Under the pieces are notes generated by a model that had not been told where the DNA came from, did no database searches, and saw only the letters and a program-made list of their open reading frames with translations. Below are positions 8,856 through 16,352 of a stretch of DNA of 64,000 nt, one piece after another; within the stretch, counting starts at the first letter, position 1; every line of letters begins with the position of its first letter. The position numbers were made by a program, and so were the translations under genes. The stretch spans positions 3,348,001 through 3,412,000 of the forward strand of contig NZ_CP147846.1 of assembly GCF_037327425.1 (NCBI RefSeq). The letters run 5' to 3'. The DNA comes from Rhodococcus sovatensis. Lineage in GTDB: Bacteria > Actinomycetota > Actinomycetes > Mycobacteriales > Mycobacteriaceae.

Positions 8856-9346
8856 ACCGCGAATTCTCGGTATCCGACAGCGTCGTCGTGAACGCCGACG
8901 CATCGGTGCTGTACGACGCCATCAGCGATCCGACCAAGATGGGCTCGTGGAGTCCGGAAAACCTGGGCGCGGTCGTGTTGGACCCTCGCGGCGGCGCGTA
9001 CGTCGGAATGACGTTCGACGGCCACAACAAACGAGGCAGGGTACGGTGGATCACCAGATCGACTGTCACGGTGGCAGATCCAAGCAAGGCATTCGAGTTT
9101 CGGGTCTACGCCATCGGTGCGAAGTCGCCGAGATTCAAGGGCGCCAACGCGACGTGGCGCTACGACTTCGAACCGGTACCCGGCGGCACCAAGGTGACCG
9201 AAACCTGGACAGATGATCGCCGAAAGTGGCCTGATGCACTGACTTTCGTGTTCGACAAGATCGTCACGAGCGGCCGGACATTCCCGCAGTTCCAGCGCCG
9301 CAACATCGCGAAGACGCTCGCGAACCTACAGAAGCACTACGCCTGA
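8852..9346 (+). CDS. SRPBCC-fold (polyketide cyclase/START-like) protein
   Basis: A 164-aa protein of the SRPBCC fold, which makes a deep pocket for hydrophobic ligands; many members are cyclases or lipid-binding proteins. VVVNADASVLYDAISDP at the N-terminus and a C-terminal long helix (IVTSGRTFPQFQRRNIAKTL) are typical. The GTG start overlaps the TGA of the SDR gene and GAAAGGAG lies about 10 bases upstream. Coupling to the SDR suggests they act on the same small hydrophobic compound. The 3' end overlaps the convergent TetR gene by 10 bases. Confidence 0.8.
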   Translation: MNREFSVSDSVVVNADASVLYDAISDPTKMGSWSPENLGAVVLDPRGGAYVGMTFDGHNKRGRVRWITRSTVTVADPSKAFEFRVYAIGAKSPRFKGANATWRYDFEPVPGGTKVTETWTDDRRKWPDALTFVFDKIVTSGRTFPQFQRRNIAKTLANLQKHYA

Positions 9347-9993
9347 GCTCGTCGAACATAGCCGTCGACCAGAAAGCCGATCCCCTGCATGTACACCTCC
9401 TTTGTCGTGCCTTTCGGCTGCTGATTCGACGCAGCCACGAGATGCGGGAAGTTCTCGCTGCCTAGGTCGTTGACGCGCTGAGCCAACGGCGACAGGTCGT
9501 CCTCGCGTCGGGGTTCGGTGGCCGCAAGATTGAGGATTGCACCGAGCGTGTAATTCCACAGAGCTCGGTACAAAACCATTCCCTCGGCCGGAGACAAGCC
9601 GAGTTCTGCTGCAGCGCCCAATATTCGATCGACGAGCCACAACGCACCAGCTCCCCCGCGATTGCCCGTCCGCAGCACATCGGCGATCCAGCGGTCTGCG
9701 ACGAGCACATCGAAGACGTCGCCGATGAGCTTCTCCACTCGAGTTCGTGGATCCTCGGGCAAGTCGGTGGACGGGAATGTCGCGGAGACCTCGTCCAGTA
9801 CGAGCGCCAGAAGATGCTCCCGATCCCCGACATGCCGGTAGAGCGCCATCGGCGACACTCCGATCTCCGATGCCAGCGCCCGCATGCTGAAACCATCGAT
9901 ACCGTCCGCTTCGAGTTGGGCCCTCGCGGCCGCGACTATCGTCGCGCGGTCGACTGTCGGCGGCCTTCCGCGACGGGGCGTTCGAGTGCTCAC
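9337..9993 (-). CDS. TetR-family transcriptional repressor, divergent from MFS exporter
   Basis: The N-terminal helix-turn-helix reads FSMRALASEIGVSPMALYRH and is followed by a variable all-helical ligand domain, 218 aa in all. I took GTG 9993 (MSTRTPRRGRPP); an in-frame TTG at 10005 would add four residues. It is divergent from a DHA2-type exporter with a dyad between the two starts. The simplest reading is a drug- or metabolite-sensing repressor of that exporter and of itself. Confidence 0.85.
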   Translation of the reverse strand: MSTRTPRRGRPPTVDRATIVAAARAQLEADGIDGFSMRALASEIGVSPMALYRHVGDREHLLALVLDEVSATFPSTDLPEDPRTRVEKLIGDVFDVLVADRWIADVLRTGNRGGAGALWLVDRILGAAAELGLSPAEGMVLYRALWNYTLGAILNLAATEPRREDDLSPLAQRVNDLGSENFPHLVAASNQQPKGTTKEVYMQGIGFLVDGYVRRAQA

Positions 9994-10034
9994 TCGTGCA
10001 GTCAACCATGCGTCGTCGGCATTGCACCTCGGGC

Positions 10035-10057
10035 TTGAGTAAGGTAAACCTTCTTAA
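10035..10057. promoter_or_regulatory. Putative operator in the TetR-MFS intergenic gap
   Basis: The core AAGGTAAACCTT (10041-10052) is a palindrome with a 2-base centre, extended by imperfect arms TTGAGT and CTTAA. It lies directly upstream of the MFS start. It also partly resembles an IdeR box (TAAGGTAAACCT), so iron control is a second possibility. Confidence 0.5.
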
Positions 10058-10059
10058 TT

Positions 10060-11487
10060 ATGAGACAGCGTATACAAACTCAGGGGTTGGTCCTTACTGC
10101 CGCAGCGCTTGCGCAGTTCCTCGTCGCATTCGACATGTCCGTCATGAACGTCGCTCTGCCCGACATTCAGTCCTCGCTCGGCTTCGGCAGCGCCGACCTG
10201 TCCTGGGTCATCAACGCCTACGCATTGGCCTTCGGCGGACTGCTGTTACTCGGCGGCCGGTTGTGCGACGTGTTCGGGACGCGTCGAATTCTGCTTGTCG
10301 GCTTCGTCATCTTCGGTGTCGTGAGCGCAATCGGCGCACTAGCGACGGACCCGTGGATGCTCGTCGCGGCCCGGGCCGTTCAGGGCGTCGGCGCGGCGTT
10401 GATCGCGCCCGCCGGGCTCGCGGCGTTGAGTTCGACATTCCCCATCGGCAAGGAACGTTCGAAGGCGTTCGGGATCGGCGCGATGGCATCCGCAGGCGGC
10501 GGGGCGATCGGCGTCGTGCTCAGCGGACTGCTCACCGATGCCGTCGACTGGCGATTGGTCATGTTCTCGGCGGTTCCGTTCGCAGTGATCGCGGGCATCG
10601 CTGCGTATATCGGAATGCCCACCCATGTCGGCGAGCATCGCGGTGGCGTCGATATCTTGGGAGCACTGCTGGCAACGTCAGCGTTGATCCTGCTCGCCTA
10701 CACCGTCGTTCAGACCGAATCCCGTGGGTGGTCCGACGGCTACGTGCTGGCCGGCTTCGGCCTGACGCTCGTGCTGCTGGCAGCATTCACCCTCGCAGAG
10801 ACGCGAGTGCAGACTCCGCTCGTACGCTTCGCCACGGTGCGGCGACCTCGAATCGCTATGGCCAACACCATCATGTGCATCCTCTGCGCCGCACAGTTCA
10901 GCGGGTTTTTCTTCGTCTCGCTGTACCTGCAACACGGACTCGCATACTCGCCGACGAGAACGGGACTCGCATTCCTCCCGTTCTGCATCGGGCTCGTGGT
11001 CGCCATCATCGCCTCGACGAAACTGCTGCCCAGACTCGGTGCGAAGCCACTGCTCACCGCCGGCACTGCGCTCGCATCGATAGGCTTGCTCTGGTTCTCC
11101 CGCATGGAGGTCGACGGCGACTTCCTCGCCACGTTGCTCGGACCGTCACTGGTACTCAGCATCGGAATCGGGCTCAGCTTCATGCCACTGTCCAATATCG
11201 CCACCGCAGACCTGCCCGCCGACGAAGTAGGCATGGCGTCGGGGCTTCTCAGCACCTCGCGTCAGATCGGCGGGTCGATCGGACTTGCAGCACTTGTCAG
11301 TATTGCAGCGGCGTCGACTGCGAGGTACGACGGCGCGCCCCTCGACGGGCTTGTGCACGGCTACAGCACGGCACTGCTCGCGGGCGCCGGACTACTCGCA
11401 GTCGGGTTCGTGCTGTCGCTGGTGTTCCCGAAACCCATCGACAACGGAATCGTGACTCCTGCGGAGAATCTCGAAACCTCGGTCTAG
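10060..11487 (+). CDS. MFS multidrug exporter, DHA2 (14-helix, EmrB/QacA-like)
   Basis: A 475-aa polytopic membrane protein with about fourteen hydrophobic segments, as in DHA2 drug:proton antiporters. The first helix ends with FDMSVMNVALPDI, the antiporter-family motif D1-like signature, and GGRLCDVFGTRRI is the loop 2-3 motif A. The ATG at 10060 follows closely on the putative operator, so the leader is very short. Its 3' end overlaps the convergent DinB-like gene by 4 bases. The exported compound is not predictable. Confidence 0.9.
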   Translation: MRQRIQTQGLVLTAAALAQFLVAFDMSVMNVALPDIQSSLGFGSADLSWVINAYALAFGGLLLLGGRLCDVFGTRRILLVGFVIFGVVSAIGALATDPWMLVAARAVQGVGAALIAPAGLAALSSTFPIGKERSKAFGIGAMASAGGGAIGVVLSGLLTDAVDWRLVMFSAVPFAVIAGIAAYIGMPTHVGEHRGGVDILGALLATSALILLAYTVVQTESRGWSDGYVLAGFGLTLVLLAAFTLAETRVQTPLVRFATVRRPRIAMANTIMCILCAAQFSGFFFVSLYLQHGLAYSPTRTGLAFLPFCIGLVVAIIASTKLLPRLGAKPLLTAGTALASIGLLWFSRMEVDGDFLATLLGPSLVLSIGIGLSFMPLSNIATADLPADEVGMASGLLSTSRQIGGSIGLAALVSIAAASTARYDGAPLDGLVHGYSTALLAGAGLLAVGFVLSLVFPKPIDNGIVTPAENLETSV

Positions 11488-11990
11488 GACCGCTCGAACA
11501 GCCCACGGACGTAGGCAGCCTGACCGGCGTGCTGAAGATCGTCGGACACGACGGACACCAGCCGAACCCCCAGGGTCACCGGCGGATCCCAATTGTCGTC
11601 GACGACGCGGTCGAGGTCTGCGGCACTCAGGGATTCGACATAGGCAGCGGTTTTCGCGTGGACAGCGGCGTGATACTCGCGCAACAGATCCGCGCCGGTC
11701 GTGACAGCCGCGACGTCCTCGGTGTTCTGTCCATACCCGATGGCGTCGTCGTCGAACGGCAACCCGAACCGGGTGTTCCATCCGTCCGCGGTCCATACCT
11801 GCTCGCTACCCGCAACGCCGGCAACGTGGTCGTCCTGCACTCGCGTGAGGTGCCAGATCAACCAAGCGATCGTGTTCGCGCCCGTGTCCGGGCGGTAGAC
11901 GAGCGCCGGCGCGGGAACCTCGTCGAGGGTGTCGTCGACGATGCCCTTGATCCGCTCGAACGCGTCGATCAGTACTTCGGCTTGGTTCAC
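11484..11990 (-). CDS. DinB/DUF664-family mycothiol-transferase-like protein
   Basis: A 168-aa four-helix-bundle protein. Conserved histidines fit the DinB metal site: HLTRVQDDH in the second helix and DLQHAGQ near the C-terminus. Related actinobacterial proteins are metal-dependent thiol (mycothiol or bacillithiol) S-transferases. The start is GTG 11990 with AAAGGA nine bases upstream; the frame continues to 12275 but runs through the palindromic repeat and is not homologous. No substrate can be assigned. Confidence 0.82.
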   Translation of the reverse strand: MNQAEVLIDAFERIKGIVDDTLDEVPAPALVYRPDTGANTIAWLIWHLTRVQDDHVAGVAGSEQVWTADGWNTRFGLPFDDDAIGYGQNTEDVAAVTTGADLLREYHAAVHAKTAAYVESLSAADLDRVVDDNWDPPVTLGVRLVSVVSDDLQHAGQAAYVRGLFERS

Positions 11991-12017
11991 GGGCCGGGTC
12001 CTTTCGTCGTGCGGTGC

Positions 12018-12101
12018 GTGCGGCTCCGCCGCAGTGGCGTGGTGCGGCTCCGCCGCAGTGGCGTGGTTAAGTGCGTTCCAGTGCACCCAACCACGCCACT
12101 G
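12018..12101. repeat. Dispersed palindromic element, copy A (with a 24-bp tandem duplication)
   Basis: The main stem is CAGTGGCGTGGTTAAGTGC (12056-12074) against 12083-12101, with two A-C mismatches. On its left a 24-base unit is exactly repeated (12018-12041 and 12042-12065). Each unit holds a satellite hairpin GCGGC-TCC-GCCGC. It lies between two divergent genes, unlike the other copies, which follow gene ends. Confidence 0.85.
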
Positions 12102-12156
12102 GGGTCGCATACCCAGCCTCGGAATTTTCATCACCACGAGCCCTGTTGGACTCACC

Positions 12157-13173
12157 ATGAAGGCAATCACGTATTCCCGCAACGGCGACTCATCCGTATT
12201 GAACCTCGTGGACCGAGACGTCCCCGAACCAGGTCCGGGCGAGGTACGCGTCAAGGTCACAGTCTCGGGCGTCAACCCGACCGACTGGAAGAACCGGACC
12301 GGGGCAACCGGACAGCTCGCCTTCGACGAAGTGTCCCCGAATCAGGACGGCGCAGGAATCGTCGATGCTGCTGGGGCAGGCGTGGAAGGACTCGCAATCG
12401 GCGACAGGGTGTGGCTCTACCTCTCCCAGCACCAACGCCCCACCGGAACCGCACAGGAATACACCGTAGTGCCCGCTGAGCACGTCGTACGCCTACCCGA
12501 GAACGTCAGCTTCGACGTCGGCGCCTCCCTGGGTGTACCCGCGATGACGGCTCACCGCGCGCTGACGGTCTCCGAGGACGGACCGACACGGCTGCATCCT
12601 GGAGCACTCGAGGGCAAGACCGTGCTCGTGGCCGGCGGCGCGGGTGCCGTCGGGCATGCGGCGATACAGCTGGCGCGATGGGCCGGAGCGACCGTCGTCA
12701 CGACCGTGAGCGGGCCGGAGAAGGCTTCGCTCGCCGCTGCTGCGGGCGCCCATCACGTCGTGAACTACAAGACCGGAGACGCTGCAGCCGAGATCCGCGC
12801 AATTGCACCGGACGGCGTCGACCTGATCGTCGAGGTTGCGCCCGCGCAGAACGCAGAACTGAATTCCGCAGTGGCGTCGACCCGCGCGTCCATCGCCATC
12901 TACGCCAACAACGGCGGCGACACGGTCACCCTCGACGTCCGACCGAACATGGTCCGGAACGTCAGATACCAGTTCATCCTGCTCTACACCGTCGGGGAGG
13001 CAGCGCTGAAAGCCGCCGAGCACGATGTCAACAACGCCGCAGCAGCGGGTGCGCTCGACGTCGGCGAGGACGCCGGACTGCCGATTCGACGATTCCCCTT
13101 GGCCGACACCGCTGCTGCTCACGATGCAGTGGAGAACGGTTTCGTCGGCAAGGTTCTGATCGACGTGCAGTAA
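12157..13173 (+). CDS. Quinone oxidoreductase-like MDR protein (zinc-independent, NADPH:quinone reductase family)
   Basis: A 338-aa medium-chain dehydrogenase/reductase. The N-terminal catalytic domain starts MKAITYSRNG and has VSGVNPTDWKNR, without the structural-zinc cysteines of alcohol dehydrogenases. The Rossmann motif VAGGAGAVGHAAIQLA lies near residue 155. Members reduce quinones or alkenals with NADPH. ATG 12157 is chosen because the longer frame runs back through repeat copy A. Another copy of the same repeat follows 4 bases after the stop. Confidence 0.88.
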   Translation: MKAITYSRNGDSSVLNLVDRDVPEPGPGEVRVKVTVSGVNPTDWKNRTGATGQLAFDEVSPNQDGAGIVDAAGAGVEGLAIGDRVWLYLSQHQRPTGTAQEYTVVPAEHVVRLPENVSFDVGASLGVPAMTAHRALTVSEDGPTRLHPGALEGKTVLVAGGAGAVGHAAIQLARWAGATVVTTVSGPEKASLAAAAGAHHVVNYKTGDAAAEIRAIAPDGVDLIVEVAPAQNAELNSAVASTRASIAIYANNGGDTVTLDVRPNMVRNVRYQFILLYTVGEAALKAAEHDVNNAAAAGALDVGEDAGLPIRRFPLADTAAAHDAVENGFVGKVLIDVQ

Positions 13174-13177
13174 CCCC

Positions 13178-13235
13178 CAGTGGCACGGTTGAGTGCGCCC
13201 CAGTGCACTCAACCGTGCACTGCGGCGGAGCCGCC
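13178..13235. repeat. Dispersed palindromic element, copy B
   Basis: The left arm CAGTGGCACGGTTGAGTGC (13178-13196) pairs with 13205-13222, with one bulged G. A satellite hairpin GCGGC-GGA-GCCGC follows at 13222-13234. It starts 4 bases after the quinone reductase stop codon. Confidence 0.88.
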
Positions 13236-13295
13236 ATCTTTGCCGAATCGGCAAACAATGTTGCGAATGTTGGTGAGAGTCGGCATCCTGGTGCC

Positions 13296-13913
13296 ATGCA
13301 CACACACGACGAGCAGCCCGTATTCGACCAGCCGTTCTGGGACAACCTCTACACCGAGCAGGCGCAGCGGTGGAGCGGCAACGCCAACCCCGTTCTCATC
13401 GCCGAGGCCTCCAAGCTCACACCCGGAACTGCATTGGACATCGGCAGCGGAGAGGGCGGAGATGCCCGCTGGCTCACCGACCACGGCTGGACCACCACCG
13501 GCGCCGACATCTCCGAGGTCGCCATCGAGCGAGCCCGCGCCCATCAAGGCGAACGCTCCATCGAGTGGCTGCACCGCGACCTGCTCGAGTGGGAGCCCGA
13601 GAAGCAGTACGACCTGGTCACCGCGCACTTCTTCCAGCTGCCTCCGCATCAGCTCGGCCCCGCGTTCACCCGGTTCGGCAACGCTGTATCGCCCGGTGGG
13701 CACTTGCTGATCGTCGGCCACAGCCCGCACGACGCTATTGCGTCACAGCACAAACACGGCGATATGCTGTTCGACGTCGACACGATTACCCAACTGTTCG
13801 ACGCCACCGAGTGGACAGCCGTCGTCGCCGAGGACCGGGTTCGTCCCGGTGTGGACCCCGATGGATCTCCGGCCGAGCGTGCGGACACCGTGGTCCTGCT
13901 GCGCAGAAAGTAG
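13296..13913 (+). CDS. Class I SAM-dependent methyltransferase
   Basis: A 205-aa Rossmann-fold methyltransferase. The SAM motif I is TALDIGSGEGGDARWL and the second acidic strand ends GADISEVAIERA. It resembles the small thiopurine/tellurite-resistance-like methyltransferases (TPMT/TehB branch), but the substrate is not determinable. ATG 13296 is chosen; the frame upstream is a shadow of the quinone reductase gene. VanZ follows after 17 bases. Confidence 0.85.
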   Translation: MHTHDEQPVFDQPFWDNLYTEQAQRWSGNANPVLIAEASKLTPGTALDIGSGEGGDARWLTDHGWTTTGADISEVAIERARAHQGERSIEWLHRDLLEWEPEKQYDLVTAHFFQLPPHQLGPAFTRFGNAVSPGGHLLIVGHSPHDAIASQHKHGDMLFDVDTITQLFDATEWTAVVAEDRVRPGVDPDGSPAERADTVVLLRRK

Positions 13914-13930
13914 TTTCTACACTAGGTCCG

Positions 13931-14281
13931 GTGCCGCTCCCGTTGAAGTTCTATCTTCCGCTCGCTATCTCGATGATCGCCGCCATGATCATCTTGTTCA
14001 CCCCTGCGTCGGGAGTGCCCACCGGATTCGAGCACAGCGACAAGATCATTCACTTCGCTCTGTTCGCAGCACTCGCCTACTCGTCCCGGGTCGCGACGAT
14101 CTCCGCGGCCCGGACTGCGGTGTGGACGGTTACGTTCGCCGGGCTGTCGGAAGTGCTCCAAGCGATTCTGCCTCTCGGCCGCAGCGGCTCGGTGTCGGAT
14201 GCCCTGTTCGACGTCCTCGGAGTCATTGCGGGCCTGGTGCTTGCCGTCGTCGTCGCCCCTGCTCGACCGGCTATACACTGA
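13931..14281 (+). CDS. VanZ-family small membrane protein
   Basis: A 116-aa protein with four hydrophobic segments and the VanZ pattern: first helix, then GFEHSDKIIHFALFAALAY, then a helix and GRSGSVSDALFDVLGVIAGL. VanZ of enterococci gives low-level teicoplanin resistance; in actinobacteria such genes are common and of unknown role. The start is GTG 13931. Its TGA stop is in the same frame as the following Stealth reading frame, which matters for that gene's start. Confidence 0.82.
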   Translation: MPLPLKFYLPLAISMIAAMIILFTPASGVPTGFEHSDKIIHFALFAALAYSSRVATISAARTAVWTVTFAGLSEVLQAILPLGRSGSVSDALFDVLGVIAGLVLAVVVAPARPAIH

Positions 14282-14332
14282 AAGGACGCTCCGGGGGTTC
14301 TCGGCTCGCACGCCACCTCCGGAAGGGTCATC

Positions 14333-15925
14333 ATTACCTCGACGTCCGCACCGCATGACATCTACCTCGTTCCACCGGAGCAGGACACCGCCGACCCGGT
14401 CACCGGGGAGTCGCCCGAATCCGCAGCACGCCTCAGCGACCGCACCGACGTCGTCAAGTTCGACGGCCGATTCACACTGAGCATCACCTCGACCACACCT
14501 CACCAGGCAATGGTCGAGGATCTTCTGTTCATCCGATCGGCTCTCGACCACGCAGGCATCAGGTATCTGCTGGTTCGCGGCAACGACGAACGCCCTGTCA
14601 TCGCGGTGGATGTCACGGCGCGTCTCGAGCTCGAAACCGCCCTGGTCGACGCCTGCCTGCGCGAGCCGTTCTATGCCAAGACCGTCGACGTCAAGCGAAC
14701 CAAAGCAGTCCTCGTTGCCGACGGCGCCCTGTCCCCGGCCCGAGACGCCCGCATCTTTCGGTTGTACCGCCCCCGCATCGAACCTGTCAGCTCGTTGTAC
14801 TACGGCGCGTCGACGGCTGTTCAGATCGAGCTCTGGTCGTTCTCACCGACAGAAATCCAACTTCCGGTCGAGAACTCACTGACCCGTCGCAGCATCCGGC
14901 CCAACGAGGCCGTACGCGGAACCGTCGAGCGGTTCGGCAAGACCTGGCCCACCATCGAGAACATGTTCGCCGACCACGCGTCGGACATCAATTTCGACAT
15001 CGACATCGTGTTCTCCTGGGTCGACGGATCTTCGGCCGAGTTCCAGGCGCAGCGGGCCAGGCGCATGCAGAACTACATCGTCGGCGAGGGAGATTCTTCT
15101 GCCGCACGTTTCCGACAGATCGACGAGCTGAAGTACGCACTGCGTTCCATTCACATGTATGCGCCATGGATTCGGCGGATCTTCGTTGCAACGGATTCCC
15201 AACGGCCGGCCTGGCTCGCCGACGATCCTCGGGTCACCTTCGTTCCGAGCGAGACGTTCTTCGTCGACAAATCTGTTCTGCCGACGCATAATTCGCAGGC
15301 AGTGGAGAGTCAGCTCCACCATATTCCGGGATTGTCCGAGCACTTCCTGTACTCGAACGACGACATGTTCTTCGGCCGTCCGGTCGGTCCACAGATGTTC
15401 TTCTCCCCCGGTGGAATCAGCATGTTCATCGAAGCACCCATCCGAATCGGATTGGGCTACAACGACGAAGACCGCAGCGGATTCGAAAACGCTGCCCGCG
15501 TCAACCGTCGACTTCTGCAGGATCGGTTCGGGCTCATGACGACTCGACACCTCGAACATGCTGCGACACCACTTCGGAAGAGCGTCCTACGGGAAATGGA
15601 AAGCGAGTTTCCCGACGAGTTCGCTGCTACCGCAGCAAGTGTGTTCCGCGCAAGCACCAACATCTCGGTAACAAATTCGCTGTACCACTACTACGCCCTG
15701 ATGAGCGGGCGGGCGGTGGTCCAACGCGACGCCAAGGTCACCTACATCGACACCACAGCGCACTCGGGGCTACGCGCGATGGACAGCCTGCTGCCGAAGC
15801 GCGCGGTCGACTTCTTCTGCCTGAACGACGGGAGCTTTCCCGAGGTCGATCTGAAAGTACGCACCCGTCGCGTCACGGCGTTCCTCGATCGGTACTTCCC
15901 GATCGTGGCTCCCTGGGAAACGTAG
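14333..15925 (+). CDS. Stealth-family (CpsY-like) exopolysaccharide phosphotransferase; proposed ATT start
   Basis: Stealth proteins transfer sugar-phosphates from nucleotide sugars to build cell-surface polymers. CR1 is visible as FDIDIVFSWVDGSS, CR2 as ARFRQIDELKYALRSIHMYA, CR3 as PTHNSQAVESQLHHIPGL with YSNDDMFFG, and CR4 near the C-terminus. The first ATG in frame is 14510 (471 aa). However, the frame is open from the VanZ stop at 14281, keeps strong G/C at third positions, and encodes DRTDVVKFDGRFTL, which I recall as common in these proteins. No ATG, GTG or TTG occurs in 14282-14509. ATT 14333, six bases after GGAAGG, is the best start (530 aa). The safe minimum is 14510-15925. Confidence 0.85.
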   Translation: MTSTSAPHDIYLVPPEQDTADPVTGESPESAARLSDRTDVVKFDGRFTLSITSTTPHQAMVEDLLFIRSALDHAGIRYLLVRGNDERPVIAVDVTARLELETALVDACLREPFYAKTVDVKRTKAVLVADGALSPARDARIFRLYRPRIEPVSSLYYGASTAVQIELWSFSPTEIQLPVENSLTRRSIRPNEAVRGTVERFGKTWPTIENMFADHASDINFDIDIVFSWVDGSSAEFQAQRARRMQNYIVGEGDSSAARFRQIDELKYALRSIHMYAPWIRRIFVATDSQRPAWLADDPRVTFVPSETFFVDKSVLPTHNSQAVESQLHHIPGLSEHFLYSNDDMFFGRPVGPQMFFSPGGISMFIEAPIRIGLGYNDEDRSGFENAARVNRRLLQDRFGLMTTRHLEHAATPLRKSVLREMESEFPDEFAATAASVFRASTNISVTNSLYHYYALMSGRAVVQRDAKVTYIDTTAHSGLRAMDSLLPKRAVDFFCLNDGSFPEVDLKVRTRRVTAFLDRYFPIVAPWET

Positions 15926-15926
15926 T

Positions 15927-16301
15927 TCACCCGGGGCGATCTGCGACGAAAACAATGCACTGATCGCACCGGGTAAGCAGGTCGTGCGTGCACGAGATCA
16001 CGTGTACCAGAAATCGCTCGGACGCTTCCAGCTCCGCCCTCTGTGTACGGATGGCCGCAAGCCTGTGTTCGATCACCGCCGCTCTGTCCGGTTCGCGTCT
16101 GTGCAAGACCAGGCGTATCTCCGACAGGCTCATTCCCACCCGCCGACATGCGTGAAGGACGCGGAGACGGTACAGATCCTCGTCGCTGTAGTCGCGGTGG
16201 CCCACCGATGTCCGCCGGGGACTGACGACGCCAATCTCGTCCCAGTAGCGCAGCACATGGACCTGAGTTTCGAGCAGGCGCGACACCTCTCCGATCTTCA
16301 C
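15927..16301 (-). CDS. MerR-family transcriptional regulator with C-terminal cysteines
   Basis: A 124-aa regulator starting at GTG 16301 with VKIGEVSRLLETQVHVLRYW, the MerR winged helix, then RDYSDEDLYRLRVLH and a coiled-coil helix. The C-terminus holds three cysteines (C-x7-C-x2-C), which could bind metal or sense oxidants but do not match the SoxR cluster pattern. The gene is divergent from an alpha/beta hydrolase; the shared 51-base gap has a textbook MerR promoter, so that hydrolase is the likely target. Confidence 0.88.
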   Translation of the reverse strand: MKIGEVSRLLETQVHVLRYWDEIGVVSPRRTSVGHRDYSDEDLYRLRVLHACRRVGMSLSEIRLVLHRREPDRAAVIEHRLAAIRTQRAELEASERFLVHVISCTHDLLTRCDQCIVFVADRPG

Positions 16302-16315
16302 CCGATCATTATCGC

Positions 16316-16346
16316 TTGACCTCGGGTCGACCTGAGGTTCTATTTT
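16316..16346 (+). promoter_or_regulatory. MerR-type promoter/operator with 19-bp spacer
   Basis: A -35 TTGACC (16316-16321) and a -10 TATTTT (16341-16346) are 19 bp apart, the long spacing used by MerR activators that twist the DNA. Between them lies the dyad ACCTCGGGTC/GACCTGAGGT (16319-16338, 9 of 10 pairs). Transcription should start near 16353, the A of the hydrolase ATG, so the mRNA may be leaderless. Confidence 0.75.
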
Positions 16347-16352
16347 CGCAAC

